Below, piece by piece: positions 23,011 to 34,500 of a stretch of 64,000 nucleotides of DNA. The stretch's first letter is position 1. Each line of letters begins with the position of its first letter. A program made the position numbers and the translations under genes. Under the pieces are notes generated by a model that was not told the DNA's origin, made no database searches, and worked only from the letters and a program-made list of their open reading frames with translations. The stretch is from Atrichornis clamosus (Eukaryota > Chordata > Aves > Passeriformes > Menuridae). The stretch spans positions 62,001 to 126,000 of the forward strand of contig WBMZ01010246.1 of the NCBI GenBank assembly GCA_013400975.1, given 5' to 3'.

Positions 23011-26000
23011 TTGTTATTTTGGACAGGGCCTTTTTCCGGATTTTTTTACGTAGTCCCCCCACGATGTATATTAATTATACAGACGAAAAACTTGGGGAGC
23101 CCCTCTGGAAACTTGTTCTGCTCCATGTGGAAGGATGCTGCTGCCTATATCAAGACAGATCACTACAAAGCACCAGATGGTAATATTTTAGAGAATCCAA
23201 AAAGATGAGGGGATGTAAATCACTACATCTACTTCGGCCAAAACCTGAGCACAGAAGAGTGCCTGCTCAGCCACTGGTTTGGACATGTGACACAAGCTCT
23301 GTGCATGACTTCAGCAAGCTCCCAGGATGCAGAACCAGCCTTTAAAAATACCAAAATGAAACCAGCAGATGTTTCAACCACATAGCTCCACTCCAGCATG
23401 CAAAGCTTTCCACTGTATCACCGCTGCAAAATTCTTAGCAAAGCAAACTTTCTTATTAAAGTCAAACAATTGTGGATATAAATGCTTGCTTTACTAAAAT
23501 ACATATCTCTACATGGAATACATAACCTTTTTTATTATTCAAATTCATTAACATTCTTCCTTAAACTTTGCAATCAACAAACTCATGACTGCTGTATATT
23601 ATGGTAGAAAAATATCAACTGTAGAGAGGGCGATAAAAATACCTCAGAATTTTGTTTTGTTTTTCCAGTCTGGTGACCCTAATAACTCCCAAGTGAAGAG
23701 TGAACAAAGTCTGCGCCTCCCATTTCTGATGTTGTGCTCCTTCTGACCTCACCCCCAGCATTTAAAATCACTAAATCGTATTTGCCCAAAACCCTTGCCT
23801 GAACAGGCCACGTTATGAATATATTCACAGAGTTTGGCTAATACAGGATAATACACACTGTGAAGTGATAAACCCAATATCAACCCAAGTCTTGATGATA
23901 ATTTACAGGAGAAAGCTTTTCTTTGGCAGATCAAGAATGTTTATTTTCTAAGGTGCCCCAAGAGCCAAGAATACAGTGACGCTATGAACTGCTGACAGGC
24001 AACCAATAACTGTGACAAATTATACATTCATGGCATCTGCAACAATCGATAAACTGACTCACCAAATTAATAAAATATAGATCACAAAGCATACATTTTT
24101 ATTAAAGAATAATTTCATGATAACCAAGTAATGTGGATGCTTCCAAGCATAAGATTAAATTACATGCTGAGCAAATCTGGCATTTTGTGATAAACTGTGA
24201 AAATAGTCTTTGCAACAGCAACTGAGGAAGAACATTGCTGACATAGTCTATAAACATGTTTCATAAAGCACAACCGAAAGTAACCAAAAAAAACCCACAC
24301 TGAAGTGGTGGCTAGAGAATTCACTACCATATCCGTAGTAATTACTTTCTAGACTTCTCTTTGCTTTGTCATTTATTCCTTCAAATAAGATGCCAATTTT
24401 GGTGTTGAAAGTAATAAAAACAGATTACCTACATAGGGGAGTATTTACACCAAATTAATTCCTTAACGAGTCAGACTTCAGCAGTTGTTACTGGAGTGCA
24501 CAAAGATTTCTAGTACATCTAGGATGGCAGAAAATGTACTTAAATACACAAAACAAGTGTCTTACCAGATAGACTGACTCTGCTTGTCAAAATTTTGTGC
24601 CTGCCGAATAACTTTAAGTACTAGCTTGAATTTAGGAACACAATGAATCCCACTGAACTTGAAGGTCTTAGGCTTTACACGCAGTAAAGTATTGTCCTGC
24701 ATGGATATTTTTGACTACTGAGAAATGCAGTGAGAAGAGTTTTTCCAGCCTCCTGTAAAGGTGTTGGAGAAGTCCTTTCTTCCTCGAGGAAGAAGATGGA
24801 GCATCTCTTATGGCAAAGGCTTTACTATTGGGAAGAACACAGGCACCTCTTCAGTCTCCACTGTCTCTGTTGGGTCATTCCTACACAGCTTTGAATCGTG
24901 TCCTAAATGAAGAATTTAAAATACTGAGATCCTGTTTCTTAAAGTTTACAAATAGCAGTTCCTGCAACTCATTAGTACTCGGTCTCTCCAGGCTAACTAT
25001 GCCAAACCAACTGCCTTAGAAGGCTGCCCTAAAATTAGTTTTAATCCTCTCTAATGCTAGATACATGGTGCTTTCAGGGAGTCTTCACATGATTGATGTC
25101 TTGTCAGATCTTCCAAATATTTCTTTTATAGCAAAACATCCAGCATTTCCTGGAAGTATACTTTCATACTTGCAGTGAATCAGTATTTTACATCCATAAT
25201 GTTTAGCCACTTCCTCAATTTCCTCGGATTTCCTAGCTAAACACATGACATGTTGTGTTTCCCATCCTTCTTTCTAGCTAATAAATAATGGAATCTTACT
25301 TCTGAACTGCTGTCATGAAACGAAAATCAAATAGAGCCTAAGTGATATAAAAACAATATTTGTTTATACTAGATCCATTATTAACTTAATTCTTTCTTAA
25401 ACAAACGACATTTAATAATACATTAAACACATAAACAGGAACATATTCAAAGTGATAATTCCATCAGGTCTTTCTCATGACATTCCTCAAATACAATATC
25501 CACATTTCAATCTAATCATTTGTAGAACATCGTTAAGTTAACAAACAGACATGGGTCCTTAAAAACAGCTTACTACTTAAATAAGCTGCTGTCTTCCCCA
25601 ACTGTGGCAACCTAGATCAGTTTAAAAAAAATCTATTCTCTGGCCTATTATTAGCAACAAGAAATTTATTATGTTATTTTCTTTCAAAATTAAATATCTT
25701 TATTTAGAAAGCATACCCACATATCCCCACTTACAGACAACCATTTATCTAAATATTTTACAAGTGTTCTGCATGGTGAACATTTCATTTACAACATTAC
25801 CACATTGCTGTGAATCTTTTCAGTCCCCAAAACGTGCCTACAGATAGCAGCAGTGCATATTTTAGAGAAGCAGCAAACAGGACCAGCTTCAGAATTACAC
25901 CCACCACCCTCCACATAAGATGAGGCGAGAGCATTTTCTCTTGCCATAAATTACCACTCCCTTCTATCAGCAATTATTTAACTTTCAAAAATAGCTGCAA

Positions 26001-26502
26001 TGAGACAAATTATGAGCTATAATTACACAAATTTATTCCTGATATTAAGACTGCATACATGCATATATGTATGTCTAGTCTACTCTAGAATGTATCTGCA
26101 TGCATAACGTTACGTGTTATAACCAAACATACCAGGCCATCTTCATCTTATCATCCAAATGACAACATTTCTATCCTAAACATCCGTAAGCCATTCCAGT
26201 GGTCAAAAATGCCCATTACTGCTTTTTTATCTGGTACCAGTCGCTAGATTTTGGTACATTTTCTTCTAATACACCTTCTTCCTTCCCAGGCGAGTGCAGA
26301 GACCTAAGTTCACAGGAGCCAAAGGGAGCATCAGCCTGGTTTCCAGGGAGGGAAAAAACATTGTATATATACATATATATACGTATCACTGAGTGCAACA
26401 GAGGAGCTGTGTCAGGTCAGAAGTCCACACTCTGAAAATATCTGAAGGTTGGAAGTATTAGAAATACCAGACATAGTTGGCCTGGTTTTGCCTGCTGTTT
26501 CA
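23011..26502. other. AT-rich non-coding stretch
   Basis: No exon or mobile element I can support. Just right of the pyrimidine tract, 23064-23208 has short plus-strand ORFs and a GTAATATT donor-like site near 23180. These could belong to a divergent promoter-associated transcript, but there is no further support. A short inverted repeat (CATACAT/ATGTATG) lies at 26054-26073, and a TATA/CATA microsatellite lies at 26362-26387. Confidence 0.45.
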
Positions 26503-26545
26503 TACAGGACATTGGGCACTTTATGGTCTGACCCAGGTCAATAAT
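26503..26545 (+). mobile_element. Ancient CR1/L3-like LINE 3' fragment
   Basis: The string ACAGGACATTGGGCAC, followed by TATGGTCTGACCCAGGTCA, follows the order of an old amniote CR1/L3-type 3' end (GACAGGATACTGGGCTAGATGGACC, then TTGGTCTGACCCAGTATGG). Divergence is high and only about 43 bp is clear. The comparison is from memory of the family motif, not an alignment. Confidence 0.45.
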
Positions 26546-26809
26546 CATGAAGTACTTCAACGCTAAGTTGCCTCATTCTTTTCTTGGAAACTGGAATTAT
26601 TGAATATCTTAAGTTACTCAATTAAAAGCAAATTAAAATTTGTCCAGTCCTGCACTACTAGTCTGACTCAAAGCAAGCACCTCTCATGTTGTCAGCAGTC
26701 TTGATAGACCACTGTTTCTCCGAAGTACCCACATTTCTTCTAAATCTCTATCATCCTGTGAAGTTCTGCCTCTCAGACAGCTGCATTTATCCTGTTTGTA
26801 CATCCAGTT

Positions 26810-27362
26810 ATCACAGAATCATAGAATGGTTTGGGTTGGAAGGGACCTTAAAGCCCATCCAGTTCCAACCCCCTGCCACAGGCAGGGACACCTTCCACTA
26901 TTCCAGGTTGCTCCAAGCCCCATCCAGCCTGGCCTTGAACACTTCCAGGGAATGGGGCAGCCACAGCTTCTCTGGCAACCTTGCCAGGGCCTCGCCACTC
27001 TCACAGTAATGAACTTCTTCCTAATATCCAATCTCACCCAGCCCTCTGTCAGTCTGAACCCATTCCACCTTGTCCTGTTGCTCCATGCCCTTGCCAAAAG
27101 TCCCTCTCCAGCTCTCATGTACCCTTCAAGCACTGGAAGGTGCTCTGAGGTCTCCCTGGAGCCTTTTTTTCTCCAGGCTGAACACTCCCAGCTCTCCCAG
27201 CCTGTTTCCAGAGCAGAGGTACTCCAGCCTTTGGAGCATCTTTGTGGCCTCCTCTGGATTCACTCCAACAGCTCCACAAACTTCTAATTTTGGGGCCCCA
27301 GAGCTGGACTCAGTGCTCCAGGTGGGACCTTAGGAGAGTAGAGGGACCCAGATATTCACCTT
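26810..27362 (-). mobile_element. CR1 LINE, 5'-truncated, minus orientation
   Basis: The plus strand starts CACAGAATCATAGAATGG, followed by TTTGGGTTGGAAGGGACC. This is the reverse complement of the avian CR1 3' end, so the element's own 3' terminus (ATTCTATGATTCTGTG octamers) is at the left. The match continues through the characteristic CCCTGCCACAGGCAGGGACACC, CTTGAACACTTCCAGGGA, CTCCAGGCTGAAC and CCCCAGAGCTGGACTCAGT blocks and fades near 27355. Only the 3' UTR and far 3' end remain, so there is no reverse-transcriptase ORF. It is the best-preserved repeat here. The ORFs on both strands in it are artefacts. Confidence 0.95.
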
Positions 27363-28645
27363 AGACAAAGGACAAGACCACAGATCTTTAACAGAAGTGC
27401 TGCTTCAAGGGTTTAACTCCTGTTGCTCTCTAAGCCTTCAGTCCGACTCTCATGGCTTTACCTTCAGCCATTCCCAAAGCAGCACCTGGTGAGTGAGGGC
27501 AGGGAGGTCATGCAGGAGGCAGCACCATGGGCAGGTCTGGGGTGGGGGCCAGGCACTCTCTGTATCCTCAGTGATCTGAACATTTCTTTTACTCACTTAT
27601 TAAATTGTCAAATTTATAGCATTTATTATGGAGTTACCATTACGCAACAATGAACACAGGTTATTATATTTTTGGTTAAGAATTTCTTGTTATTCTTTGC
27701 ACTCTCGTAGGGCCTAAAAGTCGCAGATTCACAGGATCTATTTTTTGCATGGAAACTTAACAAAAAGATAGGAACCCAATAGAGTTGTCTTTCTCCACAC
27801 TTGTTTTGAACAGTGATAGAATAAATTGCCCCACTAAAAAGCCTTGATACTTTCTGTTTCAAAGCACAAGAACAAATGCTATTTTTAAAGTCAAAATGTG
27901 TTATAATGATAGGGTTGGGGTTTGGGGTGGTTGGTTTTTTTTTTGGAAGAGTAAAAATCTTTTTTTTCTTAGTTGCAGTGAAAATTCTGAATGCATATTC
28001 ACATCATTTTGCAAAACTGTCAACACTAGATACACACTTCTTTCTTTGAACTATCTCCCTGTGTTGCAACCCTCATCTAAATTTGAAAATATTTTGGTAA
28101 ACATAGCTGATGTTTCATGGGTGCAATTTTGAGACCATAAGGAATTTAAGAAAACAGTTGATACCGCATTAAAAGCTAAAATTGGCTTTTAAGAATCTAT
28201 CATCTCTCTCAAATCAGCAACTATTAAGATAACCATCCAGAAATGAGTCTGTAGCTCATCTTCTTTCTCCTAAACTTTTTTTCCCTGTAGTGTTGTTTTG
28301 GAAGTTTTGAGCTCCTTTTGAAGGATATTTGTACATTCTGTTGTGGTGACATATTTTATACATTACTTAAATATGTTCTTCTCTTACTATTACACATTTA
28401 GCCTGCATATCAAGGTAATTGTATCACAACAGGCTTTTACTCCCAGAGCAGATTGTCTCAAGTATAGTTGATAACATCCACACTTTGCCGAGGTAAAGAA
28501 AATAGTTTGAATAAAGCATTAAGAGCGCTACTGGCATAACACATTTCTTAGAAGAACAGGTCTGAGAATATTTCCCTTGCAAAATAATTTCTTTCATGAG
28601 ATTAAATTCCCCTGTTAAGAATTTTAATTGTTAAGGATTTCTCTG

Positions 28646-28646
<1 letters not shown>
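27363..28646. other. AT-rich non-coding stretch
   Basis: No supported gene, RNA or element. Short T runs occur near 27937-27971. Confidence 0.45.

Positions 28647-28694
<48 letters not shown>
28647..28694. repeat. Homopolymer: 48 consecutive T
   Basis: An uninterrupted T48 run on the plus strand, far longer than any other homopolymer in the window. Read on the minus strand it is an A48 that could follow a reverse-transcribed RNA whose body lies at about 28695-28950. I see no AATAAA in the 40 bases before the A run and no clear flanking duplication. A simple expansion or a sequencing/assembly length error is therefore equally likely. Confidence 0.95.
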
Positions 28695-29460
28695 CCACCA
28701 CTCTCCTTGGAAAGCTGTGGTGGACTTTGGGTGCTCTGCCCATCAGGAATCCTCTTCCAGCATTCAACCTCAACACATTCAGCAATTGTTTGTACCATTT
28801 TTTTCTTCTGCAGTCCTTGACTTTCAGTTCTTTTCCTCTTGCTCCACACAGTATCTAAGGATGAATATCCTCCTCACGTCTCCCTCTGAGATGACAGCCT
28901 CTTCACCTTACTCATTAAACTGTTCAGAAATGATGAACTCATACTGATAGTGCAGAATATTCTGTTCACTTGTTTTTATGCATATCACAGGGACTGCTAA
29001 AGCACATCCCGTGATCATCCAAGCACTATTTATCTATAATGAGAATCTTGTTGCAAGTTTCTATTTTACAAAACTCTGCTATTACTCACTTAGAAGATAT
29101 GACCTTTGATTTTGTATTCTGAATTTGATCCTACTTCTATTAGCCCAGTTTTCAACGTAAGCTCAGTTATTTCTGTACAATATCCTGATTCTCTGTTATA
29201 TTTAGGATGCCTTCCAATTTAGTCATTAGCACAGCCCCTCTACTCATGCCAGGCAATCCACATGAAGCAAATCAGGCTCAATACACTCCACTGGTAACCT
29301 CTCCTGCGTACCACACCTTTTAGAAAAATATTATTTCTTTTTCAGTAACAGCTGGCAGTGAATTTCTCCAGGAAGAAATCACTCTTCTTTAGCTGAGTTT
29401 TCCAGCGGCAACCACTCTGCTCGCATTCCCATTCCATCCATCATTATGCTGAGAGTTAGG
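28695..29460. other. Non-coding stretch next to the T48 run
   Basis: No recognised gene. The first 250 bp are moderately pyrimidine-rich on the plus strand. They were considered as a processed copy read from the minus strand, but no known protein or RNA was recognised. Confidence 0.4.
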
Positions 29461-29469
29461 ATACACAGA

Positions 29470-29730
29470 ATGAAGCTGTGCCCACGGTTGCTCACACAAG
29501 GGCCGCGCCTGGACTCTGCAACACCATTATTCAGCAGATGGCCGTGAGTGACGTGCCCTGGCTCCAGATCTTGGACAACGCTGGGCACATCCTGAGGGAT
29601 CGGCCTCTGCGGTTGGAGCCACGCTTGGGCTTGGTGGATGCTCTACTCCAACACCAAGGTCTCACTGACCTTCAAGAGGCCGCCAAAACCCAAACCTCAG
29701 CTTGTTTCTTCACTTCTGGTAGCTCATAAG
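29470..29730. other. GC-richer, coding-like patch of unknown identity
   Basis: This patch is much richer in G and C than its surroundings. On the plus strand, 29478-29729 is open for 83 codons. Its middle reads smoothly (for example LQILDNAGHILRDRPLRLEP). The minus strand is also open over much of it, so openness is weak evidence. A GTGAGTG donor-like site is at 29546-29552. I recognise no domain. It may be a fragment of a retrocopy, an unclassified repeat or a lone exon. Confidence 0.3.
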
Positions 29731-30036
29731 GTAGAAGCCTATAATTCCTAGTAGCAGTAAACACTAATTTTTATGAGTCTTGAATTAATTCACAATAAGC
29801 TCTGCAGTATTCCATAAAATATACAAGTGCTGAGGGCTGTGCTGAAGCTTTTTTTTTTTTGAACAAGAGATAATGTCTGGATTTCAAAACACTGTGGTGG
29901 TTTAGAAATGAAGAGTGAAGACTCCTCTGGAAAGGTGAAAGAAGCTGCCCCGCACACCACATGGCTGCCTTGGGCACACCAGAGCCTTCAGAACCTCTGA
30001 AAGAAATGGTTCTGCCAAAAACTACTACTGCTTAAG

Positions 30037-30101
30037 CAGGTTTAACCATTTTTAGAAGCACTGCCAATACCAAGGCGTCAAACCAGAGTCTTTGCCTGTA
30101 C
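30037..30101 (+). repeat. Copy A of a diverged 65-bp direct repeat pair
   Basis: The core AGGTTTAACCATTTTTAGAA, followed by CAATACCAAGGCGTCAAACC and TTTGCCTGTAC, aligns with 31449-31512 at roughly 85 percent by eye, with one 2-bp gap. Weaker similarity extends left to about 29988 (TTCAGAACCTC versus TTCAGAAGCTC). It is either a member of an unnamed interspersed family or an old local duplication. Confidence 0.6.
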
Positions 30102-30104
30102 CTG

Positions 30105-30345
30105 CCTCCCTATCCCAGCACGATCACACAGTATCGTGAAATCACACGGTGTCGCCGGAGCGGGTCAGGACTGCCCCGGAGGCACGGAACCCACTGCCTC
30201 TCCCAAAGGGATCATCCTCGGCCTGAGCAGGCCAGCACGGATATGGACCTCCGGCCAAAGAGTGGGATTTCTGCTGAGGTGTCAGGGAGCTGTAGGACCT
30301 CTCTCTCTCTCTGCTGAACGAGGTGTGTTCAATGAAACGCTGCAT
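30105..30345. other. GC-richer patch of unknown identity
   Basis: This is a GC- and CG-enriched stretch between the two direct-repeat copies. It ends in a short CT microsatellite (30299-30313). ORFs are present on both strands (plus 30136-30372, minus 30142-30345) with no recognisable domain. It may be a small orphan CpG-rich element or part of an unclassified repeat. Confidence 0.3.
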
Positions 30346-31448
30346 TTTAATTATGCAATTACACAGAACTGAACGACCCAGCTCTCAGGTTTTGCAGACA
30401 CAACCCTTCTTCCTGGCACAACCCACTGCAGCGGTTAAATTCTGCAGCCATGTGCAGGGCGAGAAGTTTTCTTAAACCCTTCCAAGAACATCAATAACGC
30501 AGCCCTGGTTATGAACTTCATTCAGCCTCGTGCTCATTAAATCACAGCTGCTTCCCCTGGATGCAGTATTAGATGAGACATCACTAAACCTGCCTCTCTG
30601 TGTGTGTGTATACAAATATGCTTTTCCCTTTGTCCTGCAAAACAAACTCCTAACAGAAAAGTGTTTATATTAAAACTAACTGGAATTAAATGTCAATTAA
30701 CAGTTAATAATAGTCTTAAAATAACATTTCAGATCTATCATAATCCTGTAATAAACTGACTGCAGAGCTGACATTGTTTAGGTTTCAGCTACTGCTTTGA
30801 CATGGAAAGAAACTACCACCTGATTAAAAAACCTGAATGATCTTAAGCATGAAGACCTCAATTCCAAATGCTCCTGAGCTTCCCTACCTGCTCTCGAGGA
30901 GGCCAGAACACCTCAGGTCCCTTACCCACCTTCTCATCACGGCTCTGCACGCATGATAAAGGTTTGGGGTTTTTTTACATATATTTACTAATTACCTCTT
31001 CTTTAAGAAAAGCAGATGGACTTTTTTCCTACTTCTCTGTCCCTTCATAAGCTCCTTGGATCACAGATAACAAAACACATTTAGCCTATCTGGAATAACA
31101 ATACTTTTCAATTTGGATGATATAAATCTATTTTTCAATGAAAGGAATATGTTTGTTTTCAAAGCTGTCTGAAATACAGACAGCAACCCATTAACTGAAG
31201 GTAGAAAACTAGGTAAAATACACCATAACTAATATTATTCATTGCATTTTCACTCACCTTCTCGCTAGAGTAAGAATTTCTCATGCAGCCCCTCTTGCAA
31301 CATGAGTTAAGAATAGAGTGGCTTTGATGGTTAAATCAGAAGCAACAGCTTAACATTTATTTTTATATTTGTTTGTTCCTATATGGCTTTTTTTTAACAG
31401 TTTAATACCCTTCAGAAGCTCAAAAAATGTTTCTGTCAAAAAAAAAAA

Positions 31449-31512
31449 GTAGGCTTAACCAGTTTTAGAAGTACTGGCAATACTAAAGCTTCAAACCAGT
31501 GTTTGCCTGTAC
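31449..31512 (+). repeat. Copy B of a diverged 65-bp direct repeat pair
   Basis: It shares AGGCTTAACCAGTTTTAGAA and AATACTAAAGCTTCAAACCA with the copy at 30037-30101, in the same orientation and 1.4 kb away. It is preceded by an A run (31438-31448) that replaces the ACTACTACTGCTTA of copy A. Confidence 0.6.
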
Positions 31513-34500
31513 TCAAAGCTTCTTTCTGTGAAGACAAAACCTCTGTAATTCTACAAAAAACTGCAACTGATACTGCAGGGAAGACTGAACTCTACAATAC
31601 TGTGACACATCCTATTTCAGTTCTTTGCTAAAATGTATTGAATAATACATAATGGAAAAATACAAGTGTTGTAACTTAATCCAGGCTGTAAATCCCTGCT
31701 CCAGACACACATCTCCCCCCAACCACCTGAATGAACCTACAATTGACAGATGAGGGGGAACAGCTTCCATTGCATCCTAAAGATTTACACGGCACTTACA
31801 ATACTTCGATTATTCGAACAAGATTACTTTTTACTTAATCACAGAAGAAAAACTCAATAAAGTTTAAAAAAGGAAAGACTGGGAATAATTTAACAAGGTA
31901 GCAAAGTTCCCCGCAGCAGCCCTTGGCATGGACAGCACTCAAAAATGGGTGAAAAGCTGCAGCCATTCAAGGAGGAACTGGTTCCATCTTGCTTGAAGTA
32001 GAAATTCCCTACACGAACTAAGCAAACATCCTCATCGTTTCATTAACTCAAACACTTGAGGCCAAAGTAAGAAAGCAAACAAATATTTTCAACAGTATTT
32101 TATCATTTTGTAGCATCTCATGTCCGGGGCACCCAGAATATTCTGGGCAACACTAGGAAGTATTATTTCCTATTTTGCACCAGTGAAAAATCTAGAAAGA
32201 AAATTTTAGTGCCATGAGAAAGTCCACACGACTTAGTCTCCAAGCATGGAAACTGCACTGAGTATAGAGAACTACTTGCCCTACACAGCCAGTTAAACAG
32301 TCATTTAATCACATAAAGTGTTGAATATGTCAGAATAAGAAACCTGGAGTCATTGAAAAAGAATCAGCTTTAACAATAAGACACTCACAAAATTAAAAAG
32401 GTAAAGAATGGATTAACGACATGGATGATGCCACAAAAATAAAAATTAATTATCATTGAAATTACTGCATTTCTTTTGGAAAAATCTTTGCAGGCCACAA
32501 TATAGCACCAAGGCCTGCCCAGACCGACACCCACAGTGCCTTGATAAGCACCTTATCCATTCTCTTAAATCCAGCGCTGTACTTCCTACTATAAATACTT
32601 CAAATATCCACAAACAATAACAGGACTGATGCCAGTGCTTACAGGATAACATTAGTATACAAAAATGGATTTTTATTCCTATTAAGAAATATTATGAGTA
32701 TTATGCCTCAATAATTTCTTGTGTCTAGAAAGACTGGACTTAAGTCTTTTATTTATTAAAAAGGTGAAATGGGTGCAATGAGAAAAGAAAAAAATTGCCC
32801 TAACACAATATTTATAACATGTCATTTGATTATATAGCAACAGATAAATCAAGAAATAATAAAAATGTCAAAAGTCAAGCTATCCCCTCATTTTCCTTAA
32901 ACTAGTTTTAATCAAGTTCTCATTTTAAAATTGCTCGGTTACTCCCTGAACTGTGCTGAGTACAGTATATTTTGAATCTGATACTTCCCCCACCCCCACA
33001 AGAAGAAATCCCATCACCCAAGGGGTAAATCCATTCTCTAAAAGTGACTGTATCTGAAAAGATCAAACTGCCCTTTTGGTCCACTGGGCTTTTGGGGTGA
33101 GCAAGAGTGAAATGCCTAAAATTTACAGCATCAGTAAACAAAAGCAACTGAGGTGTCTATTAAACGGCTCACTAGAGCATGTAACACCGTACAGAAATGG
33201 GATCTTACCAGGATACAGAAGAGTAGATTTTGTATATTTGAAGAGTCAACCAAAAGGCATGGGGAAACAACAACAAAAAGACAGAGTAGGAGGCAGTAGG
33301 GATGTTACGTGAAAATATTTGAGCTTTAATATGCTAGGGTCTTTTATGAATTAGCTAGATATTGTTACAATGGAGATATCTGCTTAAAATGTTGTTTAAT
33401 GCAGTTGAAGCTCTTAAAAAAAAAAAGGAGGGAGGAGAGAATTGTATGTCAAAAAATGATAATAAGAATGCAGAGCCTGTGTTTAAGATAACATCTGCGG
33501 TCTCAATAAAATATGTAAACCAACTTGCTACGACTCATTGTGATCCAGCCATGCCAAAACATTGTCTTCAAGGGACTGACTGTCAACAGAATAAAATGAA
33601 GAAATGTATTGATTAAAAAAACTCATTTACCAGAAGTTTTCTGGCCTTCTGGCCATCACCTATTACACAAAACACTACTGCTGAATTAGAAAAGTTAAAG
33701 CAAACAGAGATTGCATTGAATTAATTAGTGCTGTTTTGGTTTCTCCTCTGTCCTGGTCATGGAAGCCTGTGCAGGAGCAGCGACGTGTGTCTGTAAGGAA
33801 CCTCACACCTCACACACAGCAGGAGATGAGGGAGAGAGTGTAACTCAATGTGTCCTCTGGAAACAGACTCAGGCTCAAATGGTTTAAGGTTCCTGACACT
33901 GGAAAACCAGAAACCTGAGGTACTGAGGGCTGTGAAGTCCCACCTGTGCGGAAAACATTTTTTTTTTCCATTCTGTTTACTTACACTTCTACACTTTTAT
34001 TGATTTACTCTGGATTTCAACAGATACATTTCTTTTGATATTACTCAACCAACCAGCATCAAAATATATAATTGAAGGTGTTGCATATGGGTGTAAAATT
34101 CACTATTGAGTAGAACTGACAAGAAGCACTAAAAGGTTCATTTGCTCTGGGATTACATGAATGGCTGCAGTTGAATCTTGACTGTTTTCTGCACTGTTTT
34201 TAGTAGCAGCACATAATTGACATCAGTGAAACGATGAAGGCATTGAACGGGAAGGATAAACAGTTGACATCAATTTTTTCTTCAGACTCTTCAGTTAAAG
34301 AGAACATTTTGATTTTTCAGGGAACAGTTGACATGGCTGATGAGTCTGTGGTGGGTCAGAGAAGGTTGCATCAGCCATTGGGGAATACAGAATGACCAGG
34401 ATCATCACCAAAATTGATAAAACCTGCTATGCATAATGGAAAAGCATGAAAGGTTTTGAATTTCATGCCATACTATAGGTTGCACTGAGATTAGTGTCTC

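Noticed and set aside
26796..27333. ORFs of 163, 107, 104 and 87 codons around 26.8-27.3 kb
   Set aside because: All are read from the CR1 3' UTR on one strand or the other. CR1 3' UTRs do not encode protein.
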